From contig JAZGUH010000223.1 in NCBI GenBank assembly GCA_037893225.1, forward strand, positions 496,001-560,000: 64,000 nt of DNA, written 5' to 3'. The notes below the pieces were generated by a model that did no database searches, was not told the DNA's origin, and saw only the letters and a program-made list of their open reading frames with translations. Of the stretch, positions 24,067 to 36,020 are shown in pieces. Origin of the DNA: Hippasteria phrygiana (Eukaryota > Echinodermata > Asteroidea > Valvatida > Goniasteridae). How positions within the stretch are numbered: position 1 is the stretch's first letter; each line of letters starts with the position of its first letter. The position numbers and the translations under genes are program-made.

Positions 24067-25746
24067 CTTTGTGCTTGCGGGTTAGCCTATATGCACAACG
24101 TGTAATCTAGTTTTCTTTTCATTTGGAAATTGCAGGGCTCGAGTTTAGGAACAAAGTCTGGTAACTTTATCCTATCTAATGAGTATAGCAGGTCATGATC
24201 AACTAATTTGAACTTACCATACACGACAGTTCACAGAACACAGAACTAGACCGGGCACAGTGTTAGGCCAGCCCTGTTCCCGAATGAGCTTTTCTACGAA
24301 TGTACGATACTGCTGTTCCAGCTGCAGACCTTTACCACTGCAGCAAAGCACAGCTTGGCGTCCAGAACATTGTCTCACACCGCAACTTAATTTCACTTGA
24401 AAGTGTCGACAAATTCGTCCAAACCTTCAGCAGAAAGTTCCTCGTAACATCAGAAAGCGTGTGTGATATTTAATCCAGCTGGCTGAAGGTCCAACACTAT
24501 GAAACCGATCCTTTATTGTAACCCGTTCGGCCTGAAACTGTCAAAGTTTAAATGCATGCCTTTCTATAGCGACGTGCACAAGCACACGTTGGCCGGCCAC
24601 ACAGATGCGTACTCAGAACAAAAGAATGTGGCGGATACAAAAGGCTTTTGTCTGCCAGGTGCGATGTGCGATTTTATGAAATTCGCGCGGGAAGAACAAA
24701 ACAAACATTCTTACATCTCTAGGCGAGATTTCAAAAAAAGATACAAGAAGAGGCATTTTTGAGTAGAAAGGTGCAACATACTTTTTATGCTCAATTAATG
24801 TGCCCCGATTCAAAAATATACGTTACCAAGCTGGATTATGAGTCCTTCCCCCCTTGACAATTAACCCACAAATCCGACAAGGAAAATATCAGACGACATG
24901 ATGAACATATCACATATTCTCTAAATAGTATGGTACTGTAATATTTGTATATCCACTTACCGCACAATAGTATGGGATTTCAGACTAGTCAGGTACGTGC
25001 ACACACTCAAGGTCAAGTTACTAGGCACCAGACTTGAAGCGACACATGCACGGTGCAGTAGAAAAACAGCACGCTAAACAAGCCAGAAATCATATCCTTT
25101 TTCCTGCAAATTATTTCAGGCTTTTCCACTTCCCTGTATCGGAAATCTATGCGAAGGTTTCCGAGGTATTTCCGACTGTTTCTTTTTGAATTTATTACTG
25201 TAAAATAACGTTTTTTCGGGGGATTTTTCAGTGGTCTGTGAGTGTGTTTGCTGTATGTATTGTATGGTTCTGGTGACTGGATTTACTGTTTACTACACAC
25301 AGATGAACACCCAGACGGTATCGGAGGTTCCTGGCATTTGACAATGCCGGTGTAGGGTGTTTTCTGGGCAGCATAAACCACGATTTGTGTCAGTGCCATG
25401 ATGACTGAGTAATCGAACCTGTACGTGTACTTGTGTTCATCATGCCAAATTCTCTACTTTCATTCAGCATTTGATTCTGCAGGCCTTCAGTTCAAGTTTT
25501 GTTTTACTATAGTTCTCAAGTGTACACATTGTAGCTCTGTCTGTTGTTTGCCCAACTACAACACATAAACATGCGAGTGTGAGGGATATTGGGTTGAAAT
25601 TGCAATTAAGAATGATCTGCATGATGTACATGGTCTACATGCATGTAGCCTGTTATAGTTGGCCAACATAAAACAAAAGCAACACAAAAACACACAACCA
25701 AACAAATTTAGATCTTTGTACTTTTCTGTGTGGTTAAACCAACAAG

Positions 25747-26708
25747 TACAGGGTGGTTCAGAAAAAAAACTGACACTTTTGTTTTGTCACAATTTTTACA
25801 AATGTTGCAGTTTTCCCAAGTTTTTCTGCCAGGGTCGGGATACCACTGTAAGTTTTTACTGTGAAAAGCATTTTCACTTTTTTCCTTACTTTTTTCTAGT
25901 AATTAATAACATGTTCGATCCAAGCCCCTCGCTGCTGAATCACAGCTGCCACCCTAACATTAAATTTGTTGACAACTCTCTCCAACATGTCTCTTGGAAT
26001 TCTCCTTATTTCTCTCCTGATGTGTTTTTTCAGTATCTCGATTGTGTCAGTGTTGTCCTGCATGGTAGGCTCTCTCCTTCAGGTAATCCCAGAGGAAGTA
26101 GTCTGGGGGGTTGAGATCGGGGGATATAGGGGATGGGTTGTCCGTCCTCCTCGAAATTAGCCGGTCCCCTGGAAAGTATACTGTTCCGGTACTCAAGAGT
26201 GTGGTTTGAACAGTGAGGGGGTGCACCATCCTGTTGAAACACGAACACAGCTGTCTTTCAACAGGATGGTGCACCCCCTCACTGTTCAAACCCACTCTTG
26301 AGTACTTTCGAGGACGGAGGACAACCCATGGCCCCCATATTCCACGACCTCAACCCCCAGACTACTTCCTCTGGGGTTACCTGAAGGAGAGAGTCTATAC
26401 CAGGACAACCCTGATACAATCGAGAGACTGAATATAAACATCAGGAGAGAAATAAGGAGAATTCCAAGAGACATGTTGGAGACTGCATGGAGAGAGTTGT
26501 CAACAACTTTAATGTTAGGGTGGCACATGTGATTCAGCAGCGAGGGGCTTGTATCGAACATGTTATTAATTAATAGAAAAGAGTAAGGAAACAAGAAAGT
26601 GGACATTTTGAAAATGCTTTTCACAGTAAAAACTTATAGTGGTATCCAACCCCTGGCAGAAAAATCTTGGTAAAACTGCAACATTTTTAAAAATCATGAC
26701 AAAACAAC
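25747..26708. mobile_element. Palindromised Tc1/mariner-type transposon fragment
   Basis: Two inverted arms (about 25770-26245 and 26262-26705) meet around 26250. The left edge carries a mariner-like terminus, TACAGGGTGGTTCAGAAAAA. Read inward from the centre, each arm encodes broken pieces of the 3' half of a DDE transposase: FQQDGAPPH (second catalytic Asp) and SPDLNPPDYFLWDYLKE (third catalytic acid). Both arms also end in the same RR-x-PRDMLE-like tail. Frameshifts and stops interrupt both arms and the N-terminal half is missing, so it cannot encode an active transposase. Confidence 0.85.
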
Positions 26709-28329
26709 TGTAGCATTTGTTGACGAGAACAACAGAAATTTCACGTATGTGTAGATTGGAATTTAGATTTCTTGTTCGTGGTTAAGTGCTTGAAATTTGT
26801 AGTTCGACTTATTGCTCTTGTTGTTGGTACATATAACTCAGTAAACAAAATACCCACTCACGCAGAACATACAAACACTTTAAGTTTAAGGCAACTGCAA
26901 TTAATCCTGTTAGCTTAAAAAGGCCTTTGTCTACTGACCTTTCTGCCTGTTTTGTCAAACAAAAGGAGGCCATCTTCGCAAAGCAAAAAGTCAAGGAATA
27001 CAAACTGTGTCCAAATTGCTTGAGGTAAAAAAGGGTAAAAGATGTACAAAACATATGTTATTGATCGATTGGCTGATGTTTTTGGCTCTGACAGTTGTCC
27101 TGTTTCCGGTCTCGTCTGGCATGGAAACTGCAATGCCCTCTTCACTGACAAAAACAAAATCCAGCGAATACAAGATGCTGCTGAATCAAGCAATGTAAAT
27201 TATACATCTATTAGTAGCGATGCAGACGTAGTATCAGACAAAACCATCCTAACTACAGTGTACAACACGAACATGCAGAAGTAGTGTCCAACCAATAATC
27301 CTTAACTGTTCAGTGGAGATTTCTTGAAGATATTGGAAAACAAAATCACAACAGTGGGATCCATTTGTGCATTTGGTTACGTGTAACATTTTATATGAGA
27401 TTATGGTGAAATAAAACTACAGAGAAGGAAATGGTTGTAATAATTATGTTTTAATCGTATAATTTAGTTTGGCAATAAGACTACTTTAGTCTAAAAATAA
27501 ACCTCATCAGTGGTAGGTTCCAGTTTTTGAACAAGTACCCCAAATTAGCTTACATTGATATGTTACTAACTTTTATTTGAATGAACCTATTTAATATTTT
27601 GGGGAATTCTTTCAAATATGACCTTTTTAACCCCAAAATACAGCTTTTTAACCTCGGTTTTTGGATTCAGCACACCAACATTTGCTAAGAAGATTGCATT
27701 GCTACCAACTTTTATTTAAAAATGCCTTTAAAAATAATAAAAAATCAATTTTAAAGACTAATTTGGGGGTTTGGGGCCGGTAATACAACTTTAATCTAAA
27801 AATACAGTTTGATAACAACAATTTTTGGATTCAGCACCCCCAAATTAGGTAAGATTGATATGTTACCAGTTTCCATTCAAAAATACCTATTTGTACTAAA
27901 ATAAGCATTTTAAAACTATTTTCTGGGTTTTGTAACGATTTTTGAATTCAGCCCCCCCCCCCCCCAAAAAAAAAAACACCCAATTTTCTTTTAGGTAAGA
28001 TGGACATGTTACCAACTTCTACTAAAAGAATGCCTCTTCTTGCCTTAAAACAAGCCCTTTTTTGAAATCTCGCCTATACTAATCGTGACGTTGGCAAGGG
28101 AGTCAAATTGTGTACGGAGCCCCTCAAGTGACATACTATTTTTAGTAAATATCGGCGATTGATGAACACTCATGTTAACTGGATAATCTTCTGAATTTGG
28201 GCGTTTGACGGGGGGGGGGGGGTTTAGACCATTAAACTTGTTGCAAGGCTATAGGAGGAAGCAGTTTTTTATAGGGATATAATTATGTTGCTATAACTTC
28301 AGCTTGGGACTCCATATATACCAAGTATA
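26709..28329. other. Gene-free stretch
   Basis: No recognised gene. Short open frames at 27.0-27.3 kb are unassigned. It contains diverged direct repeats of a unit with TTACCAACTTTTATTTAAAA and GGATTCAGCAC words (27.5-28.0 kb) and poly(C)/poly(G) runs. Confidence 0.5.
27520..28020. repeat. Diverged tandem repeats, unit roughly 120-140 bp
   Basis: The words tttttGGATTCAGCACCCC, caaattaggtaaga-TTGATATGTTACC and AACTTTTATTTAAAAATGCC recur about four times with drift. The array is non-coding. Confidence 0.6.
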
Positions 28330-28330
28330 T

Positions 28331-28553
28331 TAGGCAAAATAAACATGTTTGGCGTCATGCCCTTTAAAAATGAAGGGGAATTTTGTTACTTCTATTTTTA
28401 GATCATGAAAAACAATATTTTCCAAGCCATCTTCCTGAATAATCTTGGAAAATATTTTTTTTCATGATCTAAAAATAGAAGTAACAAAAAGGTCTCCCTC
28501 TTCATTTTTAAAGGGCATGACGCCAAACACGTTTTCTTTTATTTTGCCTATTA
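28331..28553. repeat. Fold-back element, about 110-bp arms
   Basis: GGCGTCATGCCCTTTAAAAA and cttctatttttagatcatga on the left are mirrored by tcatgatctaaaaatagaag and tttttaaagggcatgacgcc on the right. The ends are TAGGCAAAATAAA and its inverse. Confidence 0.85.
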
Positions 28554-29338
28554 TGAGAGGAGTTGGGGGTTCCCTAATTTGATTCAAAACATACAATAGA
28601 TCGTCTGTGAGGCATTTCGTCCCACTGCATTTTTGTGGCGTTTTGGTGAGAGAAGAAAACAAATGTAGACGACAGATAGAAAACGGGCAGGGATGCTAAA
28701 CATTTCTATTTGGTTTTGCCTTATATCAATTTTTTTTCCAATATGCTCAAGGCAAGCGAACCTGGGATTTTTTTTTAAAGATCTACTTCGAAAGATGTAC
28801 AAACTAACACATTTTTATCTAAATTATGCCATGTACTAAATTATATCCATTGTTAGTTTCAAATAGTTTGACAACTGTATTAGTCCGATTCCATTAGTGC
28901 CTGTAAACTACTTATATTTGTAAACAGTGGGGTAGCCTATTTCCAATTCTCACGGCAGGCACGATAGGGTAGTGTGTATCCAGATTTCGAAAACCAAATG
29001 TGAGAATTCTCGTACGAATGTGACGCCGAATTGTTCTCGGCCCGGCAAACATATTATGAAAAGCGGCGGGGTTTGAGGTGGGCGAAAGGGTGGGGGAGAT
29101 GGTTCCAGTTTTGCATGGGCGCGCTTTCAATATCCTTTGCACATACCGTACCTCCAAACTGAATGCATATCAACATACAATGTACATAGATGACGGGTTA
29201 CATCCTCCGATAGAAAAGAAAATCGTAAACAAAATGCTAGAGGGGAAAGGGTCCCGCAGGTGGGCCGCTGCTTGTCATTTGTTTCTTTCCTCCAGATCAT
29301 AATATAAGGTATTGTTATATCTCTTGGATACTGTATTT

Positions 29339-29420
29339 TGATTGGCCTAGAACGACCACGTGCCCGGTCTATAAAAACGCATGGCACACTCCAAGCATGA
29401 TATCACACATCAGCGCAGCC
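29339..29420 (+). promoter_or_regulatory. Core-promoter-like cluster without an obvious gene
   Basis: ATTGG (inverted CCAAT) at 29341, an E-box CACGTG at 29357-29362 and TATAAAA at 29370-29376 occur in the spacing of a Pol II core promoter. No coding exon is recognisable downstream before the 20-bp satellite, so its use is unproven. Confidence 0.3.
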
Positions 29421-29695
29421 AGCTGAGCTGTATCATTGGTACCCACGCTACACTGTTTACGACAGTAAACTAGCCGACGGTCAGCTGTTTTGATCGCGTG
29501 ATTTGTTTGAGTAAATTTCCACCAAGCAAGGCAAGTTAAACTGAAACAAAAACTGGGTTTGGCGATATAACAAAACAATTATTCTTGACTGCTGTGATGT
29601 GGGATATGATGCTTTTTAACACCCGAGGGACGCATAGCACCCGAGGCGAAGCATCAAAATTATATATAGTTGTGCTTTTTTTCTTGTGATGTTTC

Positions 29696-30222
29696 CCCCT
29701 AGCTGACACTGTGGCCCCCGAGCGGACACTGTGGCCCCCTAGCTGACACTGTATCCCCCTAGCTGACACTGTGGCCCCCTAGCTGACACTGTATCCCCCT
29801 AGCTGACACTGTGGCCCCCTAGCTGACACTGTGGCCCCCTAGCGGACACTGTGGCCCCCTAGCTGACACTGTGTCCCCCTAGCTGACACTGTGGCCCCCT
29901 AGCTGACACTGTGGCCCCCTAGCTGACACTGTATCCCCCTAGCTGACACTGTGGCCCCCCTAGCTGACACTGTGGCCCCCCTAGCTGACACTGTGGCCCC
30001 CTAGCTGACACTGTGGCCCCCTAGCTGACACTGTGACCCCCTAGCTGACACTGTGGCCCCCTAGCTGACACTGTGGCCCCCTAGCTGACACTGTATTCCC
30101 CTAGCTGACACTGTGGCCCCCTAGCTGACACTGTGGCCCCCTAGCTGACACTGTGGCCCCCTAGCTGACACCGTGGCCCCCTAGCTGACACTGTGACCCC
30201 CTAGCTGACACTGTGGCCCCCT
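29696..30222. repeat. 20-bp satellite array, about 26 copies
   Basis: The unit is AGCTGACACTGTGGCCCCCT. Variants include AGCGGACACTG, GTATCCCCCT and single-C insertions. The unit includes the palindromic core AGCT. No reading-frame constraint is evident. Confidence 0.97.
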
Positions 30223-33200
30223 CGATGCCCGGAGCTGGCGACGGGCCTGGGATGGAGTCCCATTTTATGAAATAATTTTCATATCCGACAAGACTGAGCT
30301 GGGAAGCTGCAAAAATTTCGTCTCTTGAAGGAAAAAGGGCCATTTCAATTGACAATAGATTTAAAATGTTGCAAAAATTGATAAATAGAAACCAAAAATG
30401 TCACCTTCATTTCCTAATCGATCTATCCTTCACATTGCTATTGGGTTGAGACAGACTAAAGAGTCCGCCGCAGACTAGTCTGATACTTTATATGCAACTT
30501 AACCAAAACATGGAACCTTGTCCAAGAAACTGTAAAATGTAAACAAACATTTTAATTTTTACACAACTATGGAAACACCACTGCAGTGCCTCTGATATCA
30601 TCATACTTTGGTTCATGCATATGAACAGTTGCAATTGACCCACGAATTCAGAGTAACATGGAAATAACTTTGTACTACATGTATTTATGTCATACAAATA
30701 ATATTGCATGGTCCGTTTAAAGGAACACGTTGACGTGGAGGCAGAAATAGCGTTCGTTCTAAAACTGCTATAGTTGGAAAGATCACTAAGGGACCACCGA
30801 TGGATGGTTGTGTATACATGTATATACATTTTTTAATACTTTTTTTCATGATTTTTCCGACCATATCAATTTAAAGGCGAAGGCTTGTTTGTGTCCCTTT
30901 AATGACCTCGGGACGGCCAACGGCCCCTCCAGATTCAGGTATTATCTTCAAGTCACACACCTTGGTGAAACAACCAAGTGGAACTTTATTGCGTTACGAG
31001 GCCTGTTTAATTAAATTACAACAAATCAGGTTGAGTTTGTCCGCGTCAAAACTGCCAACAGACAAAACAATTATTAAACTGCGACACGCCTCAGACGATT
31101 GCCGACACAGTTTGGTTTGATGGTTTGGTTTGGTTTATACTTTTTTCGGTTTCTTTTCCTCCCCAAAACTGCAATGTGAAAGTGGTATACCTGACTGTCA
31201 ACTTCTTCCTCCTGTTATGTCAAATAGTTTTTTCTCATACATTGTATTTCTTATTCCCATTTCTGAGAAGATATGCATTGAGTTAATGGCGGTTAATATT
31301 AGGTCACTTTTAAAGTCTATAGCAAACATTCCAAAAAATCATGGACCACACAGTGTAATGATAACAATGAAGTACTTATTCAGGTATTATAAAGCCAGTC
31401 AAGCGTGTCGCGTGTGCGCACGTTGTTCAACCGGCCCCAAACGCGACGATACATGTAATGTTATCACTCCACAATGCGGTCCACACGTTCAGGTTTTGTT
31501 TACTATTCATCTGGTCACGTGGATGAAAAAAGGTCTATTCATCAGAATCCTCACCCATTCGGTCAATTGGCAGAAAAAAACACACGTATTGTCAAAGTTG
31601 AGCTTACCCAAGCCATAATACTGACACAACAGATCATGTCGGTTCAGTGCCAGAAGATTGTTCTATTTTTGTCAAAACTTCATTATTTTGTCATTTTTTT
31701 CTACCATTGTACCTGAATAATTATGAGTTTAGACCTTTTAGTGCATTTTATTGGTACAACGTGGTTAAGAGCCAACAATATTTACCGCATAAAGTCTATT
31801 TAAAAGAATTATTCTTGTTCCCCTTTGTAAGCTCTATGCAGGAAAGCCAACAATGCCTACCTTGTAATGTCATTTAATTACAATTCTACTAATAAGGCTA
31901 ATTAGCTTAATGAACATTGTTTCTTTTTCAGGATGGCTGGTCAGTATGGCGCCGTGTCATCTATAGGTTCGTTGAGATAAATATTGCACTTTCCAACTGT
32001 TTCATGGTGCCGCCGGCGCCAAGTCATTGATGGTCACTGTGGCGTGTCATTTTCCCTACCTCAATATTTGCCTGATGCCTCAAGAATTATTTGAGGTATG
32101 ATCCAGCAGTTCATTAAAAAATGGGCTACATATTGCCAATCATTTGTGAATGAGTTTATCAGCTAGGATGAACAAGTGAGCGGTCCGTAGTTTGAATAAA
32201 CCACAAAGTGCATTCATTTTACGGGCAGGAAAGTTGCAGTTATGGATGAATTTTATCGGTACATCATGAGCCTCGTCTGCCCACTGTACAATTCGCCAAA
32301 TCCATTCATGCATGCATAAATAACGGCATATAGTGCACGGTCAGCATGGTCAAGCGGTACCGGTTCATCACGACAAAAGTCGACTAAAGTTATTCTTAAT
32401 CGACATGATGTCCAACAATTTCACAGAATAATTATTCTCAAATAAACTTAGGCTACCTGCATTAGATTGTTTTTGGACGACTCGGTAAAAGCGACTTTTC
32501 AAAATTCAAAAGATTCTACCGTGTATAAATTGCACACGAATGAACGCTTTTAAACTTGGAAGTGCGTAAATCGGTGCTATTTTTGTCACTGTAAAAAAAT
32601 AGAAAAGATTCCGCTGCAAATTTGAAAGGGCATTCATGTGTATCCTGTCGCTTGAACGAAATGCTTACACCAGCAGGATAAGGATTTGTGGAATAACTGC
32701 GTTTTTCCTCGTGCTTGGAGCGCAGTCCTGTGGGTGAGCGTCAACTTGACAGCTAGAGTTCACATGTAACACAACGTTGGCTTTTTGACTTTGCCCTAAA
32801 AGGCCTACTGTTCACATTTTATTGCTTAACATGTATCATGTCTTGCTATTTCCTTATCGGTACCTTTTTGTGTCATGTGTATTACTTTTGAACATGCAGG
32901 GTTGGAAGTACATGTGAGCTAAATTTAATGAAAATGAAATGTTCGGAAAAACTCATCTGCTCCCTACATAGCGTTCTGCAGTACACACTAGGAGGACATG
33001 CACAGCCAGGTTGAGTTAAAATTACCAATTTCCGCTTCACCTACTTGCATAAATTAAACAAGAATGAGTCTGTGGGCCAGCGCGTCAATATCCCGTCCCT
33101 AACCTCAGTAAGATGTCATCAAAGCTCCGCCGACTAGCCACCGACTGCCGTTTGTTTCTGGCATTTGACAAAAAAAAACTGAAACCGTTTGGGACGGCAT

Positions 33201-35638
33201 TAACAATCGCGCCCCGGGTACCAAAGATAATTTGGAGCACGCTTCGATTGACTCGTTATGTGTACCCTCAAACGCTTTGATATGCGTCTATAGTCCGTCT
33301 TCTTTTCAACATTGCCAAGGCAACGGTGGTTAAATTCTGAGTTATCAAATTGTGTTTTGGCTGACATGTTTAACGACTTGTGCCCTCAGGGGGACGTTTC
33401 GCGCCGTGATGAACAACACGAAGCCACATTATGTTGCAATATCTCAACATGAAATCAAAATTACTGTAGGTCCCGTCATCTGCTCAAGTTGAACTTAAAC
33501 ATCGCTCGACTCAATCTATGGATTAACCAATAGTTTGGTGTCAAGAATATTTGTCGATAGATGTCCTTTGCATTTTCAGGAATAGATTTCCCGGCCAATT
33601 TCAGCAAAACTTTGTTCTATTTCGTTAACATGCTTTCAAATTCAAGATATGAGTGGTTCGACAAAGTTTACTTTATTTGGAAACTGCTCCAGCTCTACAA
33701 CGTTATAGTCAACGTGATATTCCCGCGTACCATGCCGGTGGAAGTATATAGGAGCTGCGACATGAGGGTCAAATATAGAGTCTCTCAACAAATTAGTGAG
33801 GTGGAAAATCCTATTACTGAAGACAGGCCTGTGTGGGATGAAACAAGTGCAGACAAATCATATTACTTCCAGTACTATTGATTATTACTCCCTTGATGCT
33901 CCTGTTAATTTTAAACAATCCAGGTAGTCCACAAATATAGAGGGACCGGCTTATCAGGTTGAAATCTTCCTGTCCAGCACGCATTTGTACGAAACTGTAG
34001 CGTCACCTAAACCTGTGTTATGTCACAGGGGAAAAAAACCGACTTGGTGCCCATTTTGCGGTAAAAGATCACACTCTACTCTATGTAACAAATGAAGAAA
34101 AAATAGTACACCGACCCGTGAGGAAGTAAGAGAACATAATTGTGAATGCGGAGTGATAATTAACAGAGATGACTTTGGCCTCGGACATCACTTTGGAACA
34201 TTCGTCACCGAGACGTACGAAGTGGGAGGTGTTTAACACGCCCGACGCATTTGCCGATTTCCGCGCAAGGCCCCTCACGGACCAGCCTGACGAACCAATT
34301 ACCCAATTACGCCCCCCAAATCCATCAAAAATTACCACTACAATCGGAACGATGTATATAGACGCAACAAACAAGCACAAAGTACAGATAATGGTGTTTT
34401 GTTTTTCCCCAGGTGTAATTAATACTTTTTCGGCCACGAGTCTAATTAAAAGACCACTACTGGTTTAAACGGTGAGCTACGTGTTACTGTCACGGTCACG
34501 TATTTCTCTTGGTTAACAGATTGTTCTATTAATTAATCGATTAGCGCACACCGACCACAGAGACGATTCAAGCTTCTTCTTTTTTAAAACTTGTGGGTGA
34601 TATCCCTCATCCAAGGCCAAACAAACGGGCAGAGAACATGTTCCAGGAATTCGTCATGGGTACGTGTACGGGGGAAATGAGATTATACGGCTCAGAAAAA
34701 GAACTATAATGTTGACGGATAAATAACTAAAGTCACGTCATATTTCATCACAACATGCATCACCAAAGAGCCTCATTTTGTCTTTAGGTTTGGGCCTATC
34801 GATCACAATAAATTTGTTCTACCGTCAGCCTAAGTACCGGTAAGACCTCCCTTGGAAAGTACCGGTAAGCCCATCACTGTTAATAACGATCAACGATTTT
34901 GCACACGCCGTAACAACCCATGTTAGAAGTCTTGAGGGATGGGCAGTACAGCAAAATTCCTACACACGAATACTTTCATGAGAGAAAAAACACTATGGCT
35001 GAGTAAACTTCGGCAAAAGAATTTCAGTGTTAAACAAAGTTGCACCTAATTCTCTCTTTTAAATGAGATATTACATTTGAAAATCTATTGAAACATATAG
35101 AAACCTCTCAAAAAATATGTAAAATTCGGAATTACAACATCGGAATTACAACAATACACCCATGGATAAACACGGCTTAATTTTGTGCACAAGTCAATGG
35201 GGAAACTGCATGGTAACCACAATTGTTTACGCAATTTACCGCAAGAATAAAATAGGGAAAAACACAGATCAGTTAAACCAGAACTCTGATCTGTTAAGGA
35301 TAAGGCGACTTTTCCCCAGAGTTTACGACAGACTTTTTGGTTAATAAATTCTCCTGGTTCCCTCGATCACATCACCTTGTACATAAAAACAAGTTTTGTT
35401 TGTCCAACGCCGTTTCGGTTCTGCGCAGGCGCATTGTAATTAGGATTTTGTTTATCACACGGTCCTTTCGAGCTACATTAAAAGCTGTAGGCCGGGCGAA
35501 CCCAATGTACATGGTGTCTATTATGTTTTTGGTTGTAAACTATGACATTTTGGTTCCGATAGAAAATGATTAGTAACCAAACAACGCCGTTTCCTTAAAT
35601 TGGAATTGGCGTTTTGTTCCTTCGCCTTGACCTGACCT
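30223..35638. other. Gene-free stretch
   Basis: Several open frames of 60-160 codons occur (for example 31130-31618 and 33561-33881), but none has domain signatures, splice-supported continuity or composition that I recognise. I treat them as chance. Confidence 0.5.
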
Positions 35639-36020
35639 ACCCAACCCAACCCAACCCAACCCAACCCAACCCAACCCAACCCAACCCAACCCAACCCAAC
35701 CCAACCCAACCCAACCCAACCCAACCCAACCCAACCCAACCCAACCCAACCCAACCCAACCCAACCCAACCCAACCCAACCCAACCCAACCCAACCCAAC
35801 CCAACCCAACCCAACCCAACCCAACCCAACCCAACCCAACCCAACCCAACCCAACCCAACCCAACCCAACCCAACCCAACCCAACCCAACCCAACCCAAC
35901 CCAACCCAACCCAACCCAACACACCCCAACCCAACCCAACCCAACCCAACCCAACCCAACCCAACCCAACCCAACCCAACCCAACCCAACCCAACCCAAC
36001 CCAACCCAACCCAACCCAAC
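35639..36020. repeat. (CCCAA)n / (TTGGG)n pentanucleotide array, about 380 bp
   Basis: About 76 copies are nearly perfect, with a single interruption (ACACACC) near 35919-35925. Because 5 is not a multiple of 3, all six frames are open and give spurious repetitive proteins. The G-rich strand TTGGG resembles a telomere-like variant lacking the A of TTAGGG. Confidence 0.97.

Larger units (their letters stand above)
22513..25746. other. Gene-free stretch
   Basis: No exon or open frame recognised. It includes small perfect hairpins (23122-23160; 23985-24066) and otherwise unique-looking AT-rich DNA. Confidence 0.55.

Noticed and set aside
26920..27284. Possible gag zinc-knuckle remnant (KEYKLCPNCL) and an 80-codon frame
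   Set aside because: Only one half of a CCHC-type motif is visible, followed by stops; too weak to call a retroelement.
29696..30222. CRISPR array
   Set aside because: The 20-bp units are directly contiguous with no spacers, in a eukaryotic genome; it is a minisatellite.
31130..31618. 162-codon open frame on the + strand
   Set aside because: Longest unsupported frame in the gene-free stretch. No domain, odd Cys/Lys/Phe composition and no matching splice partners recognised.
33561..33881. 106-codon open frame preceded by an acceptor-like TGCATTTTCAG
   Set aside because: No recognisable protein family and no partner exon in phase; chance cannot be excluded.
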